Of a DNA stretch of 64,000 nucleotides, positions 17,081 through 25,695 are shown one piece after another. A program made the translations under genes and the position numbers. Within the stretch, counting starts at the first letter, position 1; every line of letters starts with the position of its first letter. The notes beneath the pieces were generated by a model. The model was not told where the DNA came from, made no database searches, and worked only from the letters and a program-made list of their open reading frames with translations. Source of the DNA: an uncultured Flavobacteriaceae bacterium (GTDB lineage Bacteria; Bacteroidota; Bacteroidia; Flavobacteriales; Flavobacteriaceae); assembly GCA_947498845.1 (NCBI GenBank), contig CANMLX010000001.1, forward strand, positions 186,001 through 250,000. Reading direction: 5' to 3'.

Positions 17081-17757
17081 ATGGCAGAAAAATTTGATGG
17101 GGATGTAAAGTTAAGACCAAAAGAATTAGCTAAGCAATTAAGAAAACCAACTGGGGAGAAAGGAAAAGAAGTAGGATTACAAATGAATAAGGGGAATAAA
17201 CATATTTGTTTAAATTCCTATAAAATCTTAAATCCAAATAAAGGAGATGCTGTTTTAGAGATAGGTATGGGAATGGGTTTTTTATTAAAGATTTATTTGA
17301 AATAGCTAATGGGTTAAACTATACAGGTGTAGATTTTTCTAAAGAAATGATAGAAGAAGCAAGTGTTTTAAATAAAGCATTTGTTAATTCAAAGAGCGTT
17401 GAATTTCATGAAGCTTCAATAGAGAATTTACCGTTTAACGATAACGCATTTGATTGTATTACTACCACAAACACGCTTTATTTTTGGCCGCAACCCGAAG
17501 ATAATGCTAAAGAACTTTTAAGAGTGTTGAAGCCTAACGGAAAGTTATTGGTTGGCTATCGCTCTAAAAAACTTATGGAGCAAATTGAGCTATCTAAGTT
17601 TGGGTTTACAAAATACGAAGCTATTAATGTTGAAAGCTTATTATCTAAGGCTGGTTTCAATAACATAACAACTCAAATAGAGAAAGAACCTGATTTAGAT
17701 TTTGATGGTAAAACACTAAAAATGGAAGGGTTTTATACTGTTGGATACAAAGAATGA
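17081..17757 (+). pseudogene. SAM-dependent methyltransferase interrupted by a -1 frameshift
   Basis: Residues MAEKFDGDVKLRPKE to VLEIGMGMG are read from 17081, but the frame then reaches TAG near 17305. Shifting frame at the run of six T at 17278-17283 restores GFFIKDLFEIANGLNYTGVD and continues without a break to TGA 17757 (VSVEFHEASIENLPF-like motifs, LKPNGKLLVGY). Together they make a class I methyltransferase of about 225 residues with motif I and the acidic post-I residue intact. One missing T explains the break. It may be a real pseudogene, a sequencing error in a homopolymer, or a slippage site. Confidence 0.8.
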
Positions 17758-17758
17758 T

Positions 17759-18943
17759 TTAATCAAATAATTCAACAGCTTGTTTTACAATTTCTAACTC
17801 TTCATTAGTTGGTATCACCAAAACTTTTACTTGTGCATTATCTTTATTAATTTCTCTTGTGTAGTCACTACGCACATCATTCTTTTTAGAGTCTATTGTT
17901 ATTCCTAAAAGATCTAAATCTTCACATACGCGTTGTCGCATTTTAGAAGAGTTTTCACCAATACCAGCAGTAAATACAATAGCATCTAAACCATTCATAA
18001 TAGCAGCATAGGCACCAATATACTTTTTTATTCTGTAGGCATTCATGGTTAAGGCTAGGTTACAATTTTTATCACCCGCTTCGGCTTTAGCTTCTATTTC
18101 ACGTAAATCGCTATAGCCTGTAAGTCCAAGCATACCACTTTGCTTTTGTATGATGTTATTTACCTCTTTTAAAGAATACTCAAATTTTTCAGCGAGATGA
18201 AAAATTATGGCAGGATCAATATCTCCAGATCGGGTTCCCATAATAAGACCGCTTACAGGAGAGAATCCTAAAGAATGATCAATACTTTTGCCATTTTTAA
18301 TAGCTGTCATGCTACAGCCATTACCTAGGTGAATGGTAATGATTTTTGAATTCTCTTTACCTAAATATGCAATCGCTTTTTCCGAAACATATTTATGACT
18401 TGTGCCATGAAAACCATACAAACGCATATTATCCTCCTCTAAAAATTTATTTGGTATAGCATATTTATAAGCATGTTCTGGGATAGATTGATGAAAAGCT
18501 GTGTCGAATACGGCTACTTGTTTTGCATCAGAAAAAATAGTTTCGGCAACTTCAATACCTTCTAAATTTGGAGGGTTGTGCAACGGTGCCAAAGATGACA
18601 ATGCTTCTATCTTTTGTTTTACTATATCGTTAATTTCTGTAGTATCACTAAAATAACTACCGCCATGAACTACGCGATGCCCAACAATGGCAATATCACT
18701 TGCAGATTTTATAACCCCATTAGTTTTATCTAGTAATTGTTTAGAAACTAATTCTAAGCCTTCTTTATGGTTTAGAACAGCTGTTGTTTTTTCTATAGTA
18801 TTGTTTTGAGTCTTGAATTTAAAAATAGCGTCTTCAAAACCAATACGTTCAATTTGCCCTGAACATAAAACAACTTCTTCTGGCATAGAAAATAATTGAA
18901 ATTTTAATGAAGAACTTCCAGAGTTTAATACTAATACTTGCAT
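17759..18943 (-). CDS. ackA: Acetate kinase
   Basis: This 394-residue protein interconverts acetate + ATP and acetyl-phosphate + ADP. It shows LVLNSGSSSLKFQLF at residues 4-18, VGHRVVHGG, the catalytic-Arg motif DTAFHQSIPEHAYKY, GFHGTSHKY, and FTAGIGENS, all acetate-kinase hallmarks. Its start lies 3 bp after the pta stop, so the pair forms the usual Pta-AckA overflow pathway operon, read leftward. Length is normal for the family. Confidence 0.96.
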   Translation of the reverse strand: MQVLVLNSGSSSLKFQLFSMPEEVVLCSGQIERIGFEDAIFKFKTQNNTIEKTTAVLNHKEGLELVSKQLLDKTNGVIKSASDIAIVGHRVVHGGSYFSDTTEINDIVKQKIEALSSLAPLHNPPNLEGIEVAETIFSDAKQVAVFDTAFHQSIPEHAYKYAIPNKFLEEDNMRLYGFHGTSHKYVSEKAIAYLGKENSKIITIHLGNGCSMTAIKNGKSIDHSLGFSPVSGLIMGTRSGDIDPAIIFHLAEKFEYSLKEVNNIIQKQSGMLGLTGYSDLREIEAKAEAGDKNCNLALTMNAYRIKKYIGAYAAIMNGLDAIVFTAGIGENSSKMRQRVCEDLDLLGITIDSKKNDVRSDYTREINKDNAQVKVLVIPTNEELEIVKQAVELFD

Positions 18944-18946
18944 AGG

Positions 18947-21037
18947 TTAAAATTCTTGAGCTTGAATGGCGGTTATAATTACGGTACTATAAATATCATC
19001 GGCGGTACAACCACGGCTTAAATCGTTTACAGGTTTGTTTAGTCCTTGAAGCATTGGACCAATAGCCAAAGCGCCAGTTTCACGTTGTACAGCTTTATAT
19101 GTGTTGTTTCCAGTGTTTAAATCAGGAAAAATTAAAACACTAGCTTGTCCAGCAACTTCAGAGTCTGGTAATTTACTTTGCCCTATACGCATGTCTACAG
19201 CAGCATCGTATTGAATAGGGCCTTCAATTTTTAGATTGGGTGCTTTTTCTTTAGCGATTTCTGTCGCTTTTCTAACTTTATCTACATCCTCGCCCTTACC
19301 TGAGGCTCCAGATGAATAAGATAATAGGGCTACTTTAGGTTCAATACCAAAGTCTTTAGCAGTTTTTGCCGAAGAAATGGCTATTTCGGCTAATTGTTCG
19401 GCATTGGGGTTAGGGTTTATAGCGCAATCACCAAAAATAGAAATGCGATCTTCTAAACACATAAAAAATACAGACGACACAATATTTACGCCAGGTTTGG
19501 TTTTTATAAACTGTAAGGCAGGACGTAGAGTATGTGCTGTGGTGTGTGCAGCTCCAGACACCATGCCATCTGCATGCCCCTTATATATCATCATGGTTGC
19601 AAAATAGGATACATCAGACATGGCGTCTCTGGCCATATCCATATTCACATTTTTATGTTTTCTAAGGTCGTAAAATGTTTTAATGTAGTCTTTAAAATGT
19701 GGTGATTTTTGAGGTGAAACAATATTTACTTTTTCAATATTTAAAGGAATATCTAGTTTTTTAACACGCTCTCTAATTTTTTCTTTATCTCCAATTAAGG
19801 TTAAATCAACAACCTGTGCATCAATTAACCTAGCAGAAGCACGCAGGATTCTCTCATCATAACCTTCAGGGAGTACAATATGTTTTTTGTCTTTTAAGGC
19901 TTGTTGTAATAAATTATATTGAAACATTCGGGGTGTGAAAATTTCTGATTCGAATGTGATAAGATCTTCAGATAATTTGTCAGTATCTACATACTTCTCA
20001 AAAGTAGCTATAGAGGTTTCAATTTTTTCGGTGTTTTCAGCATAAATTCTCGAACGAATTTTTCCAATAGCATTAGTGACATAAAAAGTCCCTTTTTTAA
20101 TACTAACTATGGGAACAACACTAGAGAGCCCTTCAATTAATTTTAAAATAGGTTCTTCTGGAATTAGTCCACCAGTAAGTATAATGCCTGATATTTTAGG
20201 ATAGTTTTTTGAAATGTTTGCTTGTAATGCCCCTAAAATAATATCTGCTCTGTCGCCAGGTGTTATTACCAGCGTATTGTTTTTTAGGTGCGTGAGATAA
20301 TTACGTAGTTGCATGGCGCCTACACCAAAGTTTTCAGATTGGTTGTTAATCATATCTTCACCAAAAAGAACAGTACCATTGAGTTTTTTTACAATCTCTT
20401 TTATAGTTGGGCTTGCTAAGCTTTTAATTTGAGGGATAACACTAATATTGGTGTCTTTTTTTATACGTTCTTTTAATAAGGATTTTAAAGTGTCAACGGC
20501 GTTATTTTCAATTTTATTAGCCATTATAGAAAGCACATCAACTTCTTCTTTAAAAGCATCATAAGCAAGCTGAATATGTTCTACTGCTGTAGCTGGGGGT
20601 TTATTTGCACCGTTGGAAACGATAATTACAGGTAATCCTAGATTTTTCGAGATAAGAATATTGATATCGAATTCCAGATTGGTGTTTTCTCCAGAAAAAT
20701 CGGTGCCTTCAACAAGAATAAAGTCGAAGCGATCTTCCAAGTATTTATATTTTTTTATAATCTCATCTAGCACAGTGCCAGATTTTCCTTTATTATATAA
20801 ATCTAAAACTTGGCTTCTGGTATAGGCAAACGTTTTTTTATAATTAATATCGATTTCAAAACGGGAAAGCACTGTATTAATATGGATGTCTAATTCATCT
20901 TCTTTGGTGTCATCAATAATGGGACGAAAATAGCCTACTTTAGCAGTTTTACCTAAAAGCATACGCATTAAACCTAAAACAATAACAGATTTACCGCTAT
21001 TGGGTTCTATTGTTGCTACATAAATTCCTTTGCTCAT
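18947..21037 (-). CDS. pta: Phosphate acetyltransferase
   Basis: From the ATG at 21037 the protein has 696 residues starting MSKGIYVATIEPNSGKS, a P-loop-like start of the long Pta class. The order is an N-terminal dethiobiotin-synthase-like domain, a DRTGG domain around residues 210-320, then the catalytic PTA domain (LPEGYDERILRAS, DGMVSGAAHTTAHTLRPAL, SYSSGASGKGEDV). It converts acetyl-CoA and phosphate to acetyl-phosphate. A further ATG at 21061 would add eight residues atypical of the family. Confidence 0.95.
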   Translation of the reverse strand: MSKGIYVATIEPNSGKSVIVLGLMRMLLGKTAKVGYFRPIIDDTKEDELDIHINTVLSRFEIDINYKKTFAYTRSQVLDLYNKGKSGTVLDEIIKKYKYLEDRFDFILVEGTDFSGENTNLEFDINILISKNLGLPVIIVSNGANKPPATAVEHIQLAYDAFKEEVDVLSIMANKIENNAVDTLKSLLKERIKKDTNISVIPQIKSLASPTIKEIVKKLNGTVLFGEDMINNQSENFGVGAMQLRNYLTHLKNNTLVITPGDRADIILGALQANISKNYPKISGIILTGGLIPEEPILKLIEGLSSVVPIVSIKKGTFYVTNAIGKIRSRIYAENTEKIETSIATFEKYVDTDKLSEDLITFESEIFTPRMFQYNLLQQALKDKKHIVLPEGYDERILRASARLIDAQVVDLTLIGDKEKIRERVKKLDIPLNIEKVNIVSPQKSPHFKDYIKTFYDLRKHKNVNMDMARDAMSDVSYFATMMIYKGHADGMVSGAAHTTAHTLRPALQFIKTKPGVNIVSSVFFMCLEDRISIFGDCAINPNPNAEQLAEIAISSAKTAKDFGIEPKVALLSYSSGASGKGEDVDKVRKATEIAKEKAPNLKIEGPIQYDAAVDMRIGQSKLPDSEVAGQASVLIFPDLNTGNNTYKAVQRETGALAIGPMLQGLNKPVNDLSRGCTADDIYSTVIITAIQAQEF

Positions 21038-21058
21038 ATTAAAGTTTTTGTAGAATAA

Positions 21059-21066
21059 CAAAGATA
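21059..21066 (-). promoter_or_regulatory. -7 promoter box (TATCTTTG) for pta-ackA
   Basis: Read on the minus strand the sequence matches TAnnTTTG and would start transcription near 21052, leaving a short leader of about 15 nt before the pta ATG at 21037. No clear -33 TTG is seen. Confidence 0.4.
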
Positions 21067-21259
21067 GGTATTGCTAGTTTCTAATTATGATTTATACAAA
21101 TAAAATCATTAGCATGTTTTAGAGTGTTTTTAATGGATGATTTTTATAAGTTTTCGTAAATTTTCGTAGAATTAAAATTTTAGTTTTAAGATTTAATAGG
21201 CTAATATTCAGTTATATGTTAGTTTTAGGTTAAACTAAACTAAACTAAATTCATAAATT

Positions 21260-23410
21260 ATGAAAACTAATTTTTTTTCAACAAAAAAGAGAATACGCTT
21301 CTCTGTTTTTATTTGTCTAGCATTAAATTTAACTCTTTTTGCGCAGCCGCCAGGAGGTAATTCTAATAGATGGGAAATTCATTTTGCTGATGAATTTAAT
21401 ACTGCAGCAAATTCTTCACCTGATGAAGATATATGGTTTGTAAGACAACAAAAGGCGTTCAAGAAAAACCAAATTTCTGTTAAAAAAGAAGGAGGTCTTA
21501 GCTATATGCAAATTAGGAATAATTATCCAAGTGTTGGCGACGCTAGAGGTGCCTGGATACAATCTAAAGCAGATTTTGGTCCAGGAGGAAAAGCCAAACA
21601 TGGCTATTATGAAGCCAGAATTAGAGTAAGGGGTATCAATAATACTAACAAAGGAATGATATGGCCTACTTGGTGGATTTGGGGTGGAAATCAAGGTGGA
21701 TCTTCAACAGAATTTGATCTTATGGAATATAGCGGATTTGCCGAAAAGTTCTCTGATGGGTTTGCAACTACATCCCATCATTTTAGAAGAATAGAAGTAA
21801 ATGGAAGAACCGATGTAACTAGTAGAAAGGATTGTAATAAAAATAGAAACAATAGAGAATGGCATCGTTGGGGAATGTATTGGGGAGAAACAGATGTTGT
21901 TTTTTATTACGATGGGATTCCTTATTTTTCAAGCCCTAGGCAAGGTGTTGATATAGCAAATTCAGGTTCAAAACCCTTACAACTTATATTAAGCTCTACA
22001 CCACATACCAGAGCAGATGTAAATAACAATAACAAAGGGTTTCCCAATCAAGCTCAAATTTGTGGAAACTGTACAGGATTCCAAGCAAATAACGATCCAG
22101 CTTTTGCAGCGAGACCTGGAACTAATTTACCAACATTTGAAATTGATTGGGTAAGAGTATGGAGGGATAAAAATACTAATGCTGGAGCTCCTGGCGATTT
22201 GAGTAGAATTGATTGCGCTGGGAGTACCATAAATGGTGCGAATCAACCCAATAATAGGCCAGTAGCTAATATAGCCAATGGGACTTACTTTATTCAAAAT
22301 CCAGGAGGCAACATAAGAATTAATAGCCCAAGCGGAAGAACGGTAAATACAGCAAATACTTCTGCTAATAGTGCTAAATGGCAGTTTACCAAGGTAAATA
22401 ATTATTATACAATTAAAAACTTAAGAAATAATGAGTTTTTAGAAGTGCCATATGCAGCTTGTAATAAGAATGAAAAACAACAAAATCCTAACATTAATTT
22501 AGGAACATGGACACAAGATATAGGTAGTCATCAAAGATGGAATATTACAAAAGTTGGGGATAATTTCTTTTTACAACCATTACATTGTAATAAGGTAGTT
22601 GATAGGAATAATGGAAACCCAATGCATCTGTGGCCTTATATTGCTGGTAATAATAACCAAACTTGGCGAATTGTTTCTACTTCAGGTAATACAGGAGGGA
22701 ATTCTAGTGGTGCGCCAATAAACAAAGTGATAACGATTAAACCAGTAAAAGCGTCTTGGATAAATAATACTTTTGATAATTTGTCTGCAAGGTTTGACGA
22801 AAATGGTATTGTTCGTCCTAATGTTAATGGTTCTGGAGAATGGGAGAAATTTGTTGTAGAAAATGGTAGTAATGGAAATGTGAGAGTTAAGGTTAAGAAT
22901 TTTGGAGCAGGATACAGATATTTATTGGTAAATGGAGAAAATATTTCTGCAACAGGAACATCAGCCACAGCCAATGCCGCTCAATTTAAATGGGTTTCTG
23001 TTGGAAGTAATACTTTTGGCTTACAGAGTGTTTTGACTAATAAATATGTGCAAATTCCACAAAATCAAAATAAAAACACAGCTATTTTAAACGTAAAAGG
23101 GGCACTAAGAGGCGATTGGGAGTTGTTTTCATATAATGAAATAGGAACTGCCAAAAATATTTTTAACGATAAAGACGAAAACATTACTTCAACAATTTCA
23201 TTGTTTCCTAACCCAGTAAAATCTGGTCAGGATGTTTTTATAGGTAGAAATCTAGAGGCTATTAATGTGAAGGTTTATAATATAAACGGGTCTGTAGTTC
23301 TTCAAAGTAATACCAGTAAATTAAATACTCAAGAGCTATCTACAGGTTTATATTTTGTAGATGTTACATCAAAAAATAGGCATAAGATATTAAAACTAAT
23401 TATAGAATAG
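21260..23410 (+). CDS. Secreted GH16 agarase/porphyranase-like enzyme with two beta-trefoil modules and T9SS domain
   Basis: This 716-residue protein has a signal peptide (to about residue 28), then a GH16 domain to about residue 310. The catalytic motif is STEFDLMEYSG, with nucleophile E151, D153 and acid/base E156; W-rich sites (MIWPTWWIWGG) match agarase-type clefts. Next come a ricin-type trefoil (NGTYFIQNPGGNIRI, about 345-490), a second trefoil-like unit (about 505-640), and a type IX secretion sorting domain with SLFPNPVKSG and ending HKILKLIIE. It probably cleaves beta-linkages in agar or porphyran outside the cell. It stands alone, about 24 kb from the GH117/GH29 cluster. The exact galactan cannot be told from sequence. 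Confidence 0.88.
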   Translation: MKTNFFSTKKRIRFSVFICLALNLTLFAQPPGGNSNRWEIHFADEFNTAANSSPDEDIWFVRQQKAFKKNQISVKKEGGLSYMQIRNNYPSVGDARGAWIQSKADFGPGGKAKHGYYEARIRVRGINNTNKGMIWPTWWIWGGNQGGSSTEFDLMEYSGFAEKFSDGFATTSHHFRRIEVNGRTDVTSRKDCNKNRNNREWHRWGMYWGETDVVFYYDGIPYFSSPRQGVDIANSGSKPLQLILSSTPHTRADVNNNNKGFPNQAQICGNCTGFQANNDPAFAARPGTNLPTFEIDWVRVWRDKNTNAGAPGDLSRIDCAGSTINGANQPNNRPVANIANGTYFIQNPGGNIRINSPSGRTVNTANTSANSAKWQFTKVNNYYTIKNLRNNEFLEVPYAACNKNEKQQNPNINLGTWTQDIGSHQRWNITKVGDNFFLQPLHCNKVVDRNNGNPMHLWPYIAGNNNQTWRIVSTSGNTGGNSSGAPINKVITIKPVKASWINNTFDNLSARFDENGIVRPNVNGSGEWEKFVVENGSNGNVRVKVKNFGAGYRYLLVNGENISATGTSATANAAQFKWVSVGSNTFGLQSVLTNKYVQIPQNQNKNTAILNVKGALRGDWELFSYNEIGTAKNIFNDKDENITSTISLFPNPVKSGQDVFIGRNLEAINVKVYNINGSVVLQSNTSKLNTQELSTGLYFVDVTSKNRHKILKLIIE

Positions 23411-23615
23411 AAATTGAGATTAAATCAATTTAACCCATATTATGCATTGGAACTTCGTTATGAGGCAGCGAGATACAATAAATACTAGTGTTTTCTTAAT
23501 TTTAGCATAGTCCCGCACATGCGGGAGTTAAATTAAAAAATGCAGTTTACGGTAGTATTTGCGGTAGATCGTTGACGTAATAGATTTTTTAATGCATAAT
23601 CTGGTTTAATAAGAG

Positions 23616-23640
23616 AGCTGCTTGTTCAAGCAGCTTTTTT
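23616..23640 (+). terminator. Rho-independent terminator between GH16 and gldA
   Basis: The stem AGCTGCTTG / CAAGCAGCT is followed by six T. It serves the rightward GH16 transcript about 205 bp after its stop. Just upstream, a TCCCGC-ACAT-GCGGGA hairpin lies at 23511-23526. The 236-bp gap holds no gene. Confidence 0.8.
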
Positions 23641-23646
23641 ATTTTA

Positions 23647-24540
23647 TTAGTTTTTTGTTAGTTCTCTAAATAATGTTTCTAGACTCGCATTTTTTTGATT
23701 GAGCTGAAGAATCTTTAGCTGGTTATCATGGGCAAAATCAAACACATGAGAGCGCATGTCTTCAGTGGTATTAAACGTAATTTCATAAATAAAGTCATGG
23801 GTGTTAACCACGTTTTCTACTTTAGGAAGTTTAAGTAAAAAGGCATCTTCAACACGGTAATCGAATTCAACGATAACTATTTGTTCGTTTTTGTTTCTTA
23901 AATCGCTTAGTTTTTTGTCGGCTACAATGTCACCATTACTAATAATAATAACACGGTCACACATAGCTTCAACCTCTTGCATAATATGTGTAGACAGAAA
24001 TACCGTTTTAGTTTTTCCAATAGTTTTAATAAGGTTTCTAACATCAACTAATTGATTAGGGTCTAAGCCAGTGGTAGGTTCGTCTAAAATTAAAACCTCA
24101 GGATCATGGAGCAAAGCAGTAGCTAAACCTACACGTTGGCGATACCCTTTAGAGAGCTGTCCTATTTTTTTGTGCATTTCAGGCGTTAAACCCGTAAGTT
24201 CTATAACCTCATTAATACGCTCTTTATTTACATTATAGATCTTGGCGTTAAAATTTAAATACTCTTTTATATATAGGTCTAAATACAAAGGGTTGTGTTC
24301 AGGCAAATAACCAACACTCTTTTGTATGTCTTCTACACGATCTAAACTATGTCCATTAACTTTGCATCCACCAGAGTTGGGCTGTATATAGGTGGTTAAA
24401 ATTTTCATCATAGTAGATTTTCCAGCGCCATTAGGCCCTAAAAAACCAACGATCTCTGGCTTATTCACCTTAAAAGTAATAGTGTTTAAAGCTTTTTGAT
24501 TGCCATATAGCTTCGAAATGTTTGTAACTTCAATAGACAT
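23647..24540 (-). CDS. gldA: GldA-type ABC transporter ATP-binding protein
   Basis: This 297-residue ABC ATPase has Walker A GPNGAGKST at residues 35-43, signature LSKGYRQRVGLA, and Walker B VLILDEPTTGLDPNQL. The overall sequence (ISKLYGNQKALNTITF start, VGYLPEHNPLYLDLYIKEYL) resembles GldA, the ATPase needed with GldF/GldG for gliding and type IX function in Flavobacterium. gldF/G are not in the window. A T9SS substrate (the GH16 enzyme) is its convergent neighbour. Confidence 0.78.
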   Translation of the reverse strand: MSIEVTNISKLYGNQKALNTITFKVNKPEIVGFLGPNGAGKSTMMKILTTYIQPNSGGCKVNGHSLDRVEDIQKSVGYLPEHNPLYLDLYIKEYLNFNAKIYNVNKERINEVIELTGLTPEMHKKIGQLSKGYRQRVGLATALLHDPEVLILDEPTTGLDPNQLVDVRNLIKTIGKTKTVFLSTHIMQEVEAMCDRVIIISNGDIVADKKLSDLRNKNEQIVIVEFDYRVEDAFLLKLPKVENVVNTHDFIYEITFNTTEDMRSHVFDFAHDNQLKILQLNQKNASLETLFRELTKN

Positions 24541-24675
24541 ATTACGGATTTAGTTGAACAAAAATAATGATTATATAACGCATTGTAAATTTTGTTACAA
24601 AATCTTTAATTGTTTAAAAAAAGATAGTGTGGTATTTTAATTTCTTAAAATATTATTTAACTTAGCGCCGTAATT

Positions 24676-24756
24676 ATGAGAACAACAGTTTATTATACAT
24701 ATTTTAGTTTCTTTTTTTTCTTTTTTAGCAGAGAAAACGAGACGATGTATGTATAA
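24676..24756 (+). CDS. Phe/Tyr-rich leader peptide of the aromatic amino acid operon
   Basis: The ATG at 24676 opens a 26-codon frame: residues MRTTVYYTYFS, then six consecutive Phe codons (24709-24726), then SRENETMYV and TAA. In total 7 Phe and 4 Tyr are in 26 residues. It lies 112 bp before the end of the leader and upstream of a perfect terminator hairpin (24781-24804 plus T-run), and the operon downstream makes Phe and Tyr. This is the arrangement of ribosome-mediated attenuation. I see the peptide and the terminator; the regulatory role is inferred. It is too short for ordinary gene calling. Confidence 0.8.
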   Translation: MRTTVYYTYFSFFFFFFSRENETMYV

Positions 24757-24780
24757 TTTATAATAATAAATTAAAAATAT

Positions 24781-24810
24781 AAGTCTCGATGAAAATCGAG
24801 ACTTTTTTTT
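24781..24810 (+). terminator. Attenuator terminator of the pheA operon
   Basis: AAGTCTCGAT (24781-24790) pairs perfectly with ATCGAGACTT (24795-24804) around a GAAA loop, followed by eight T (24803-24810). It lies in the leader, 58 bp before pheA, with no upstream gene to terminate except the leader peptide. CGAGAC at 24738-24743, inside the leader-peptide frame after the Phe run, is complementary to GTCTCG (24783-24788) of the terminator 5' arm and can act as antiterminator. Confidence 0.85.
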
Positions 24811-24867
24811 GTTCAACTTTTGTCGAACAAACCTCAATAAAAGATAGAGGTGTATTAAAAAAACAAT

Positions 24868-25695
24868 TTGATTAAAACAGTAGCAATACAAGGAGCAAAA
24901 GGGTCTTATCACCATATAGTATCACAGGAGTTTTTTACTAATCCTGTAGCTGTTATTGAGTGTATGACTTTTGATAGCGTAGTTGAGGCATTAATCACCA
25001 AAGAATGTGATGCGGCTATTATGGCATTAGAGAACTCTATTGCGGGATCTATAATTCCTAATTATGCTTTGATTGATGATTACAATTTGCATATAGTAGG
25101 AGAACATTATTTAGATATACAGCATAATTTAATGGCGTTGCCCAATCAAGATATCTCAGATATTAAAGAAGTGTATTCGCATCCCATGGCGTTATTACAA
25201 TGTAAAGAGTTCTTTAAAAAACACCCACACATAAAATTGGTGGAAGATAAAGATACAGCCGAAGTTGCAGATAGAATTCATAAAAAACAACTTAAAAATA
25301 CTGGGGCGATTGCAAGTGTTATGGCCGCCCAAATTTTTGAGTTAGATATTTTGGCACGTAGTATACAAACTATAAAAACAAATGAAACACGTTTTGCTAT
25401 TGTAAAGCGTACAAATTCTGAAGTTGAACAAAAAAGTGTAAATAAAGCATCACTTAAATTTGAAGCAGATCACAAGCGAGGTAGTTTAGCGACTATTTTA
25501 AATGTAATGAGTGATTGTAAATTAAATTTAACAAAAATTCAATCGTTGCCCATTATTAAAACACCATGGAAGTATGCTTTTTTTGTGGATGTAACTTTTG
25601 AGTCGTATTCAGATTTTCAAAAAGCAAAGTCTGTTATAGAAATTATGGGGCAAGGATTTAAAGTTTTAGGTGAATACAAAAATGCAAAGTTATGA
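24868..25695 (+). CDS. pheA: Prephenate dehydratase
   Basis: This 275-residue protein makes phenylpyruvate from prephenate. The PDT domain starts KTVAIQGAKGSYHH and includes the catalytic Thr-Arg-Phe in NETRFAIV near residue 170; a C-terminal ACT domain follows (about 190-270). The usual Phe-binding motifs GALV and ESRP appear here as GSLA and QSLP, so feedback binding may differ. The frame is closed by TAA at 24856 and the next ATG is 32 codons in, so the start must be TTG 24868 (or another non-ATG codon). It overlaps the next gene by ATGA. Confidence 0.93.
   Translation: MIKTVAIQGAKGSYHHIVSQEFFTNPVAVIECMTFDSVVEALITKECDAAIMALENSIAGSIIPNYALIDDYNLHIVGEHYLDIQHNLMALPNQDISDIKEVYSHPMALLQCKEFFKKHPHIKLVEDKDTAEVADRIHKKQLKNTGAIASVMAAQIFELDILARSIQTIKTNETRFAIVKRTNSEVEQKSVNKASLKFEADHKRGSLATILNVMSDCKLNLTKIQSLPIIKTPWKYAFFVDVTFESYSDFQKAKSVIEIMGQGFKVLGEYKNAKL

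Noticed and set aside
17081..17757. Programmed frameshift joining the two methyltransferase halves
   Set aside because: T6 alone is not a typical slippery heptamer with a downstream structure; a simple indel is the more economical reading.
24637..24915. 92-residue minus-strand frame over the pheA leader
   Set aside because: It is antisense to the leader peptide and terminator, low complexity, and lacks any domain; the plus-strand leader explains the region.
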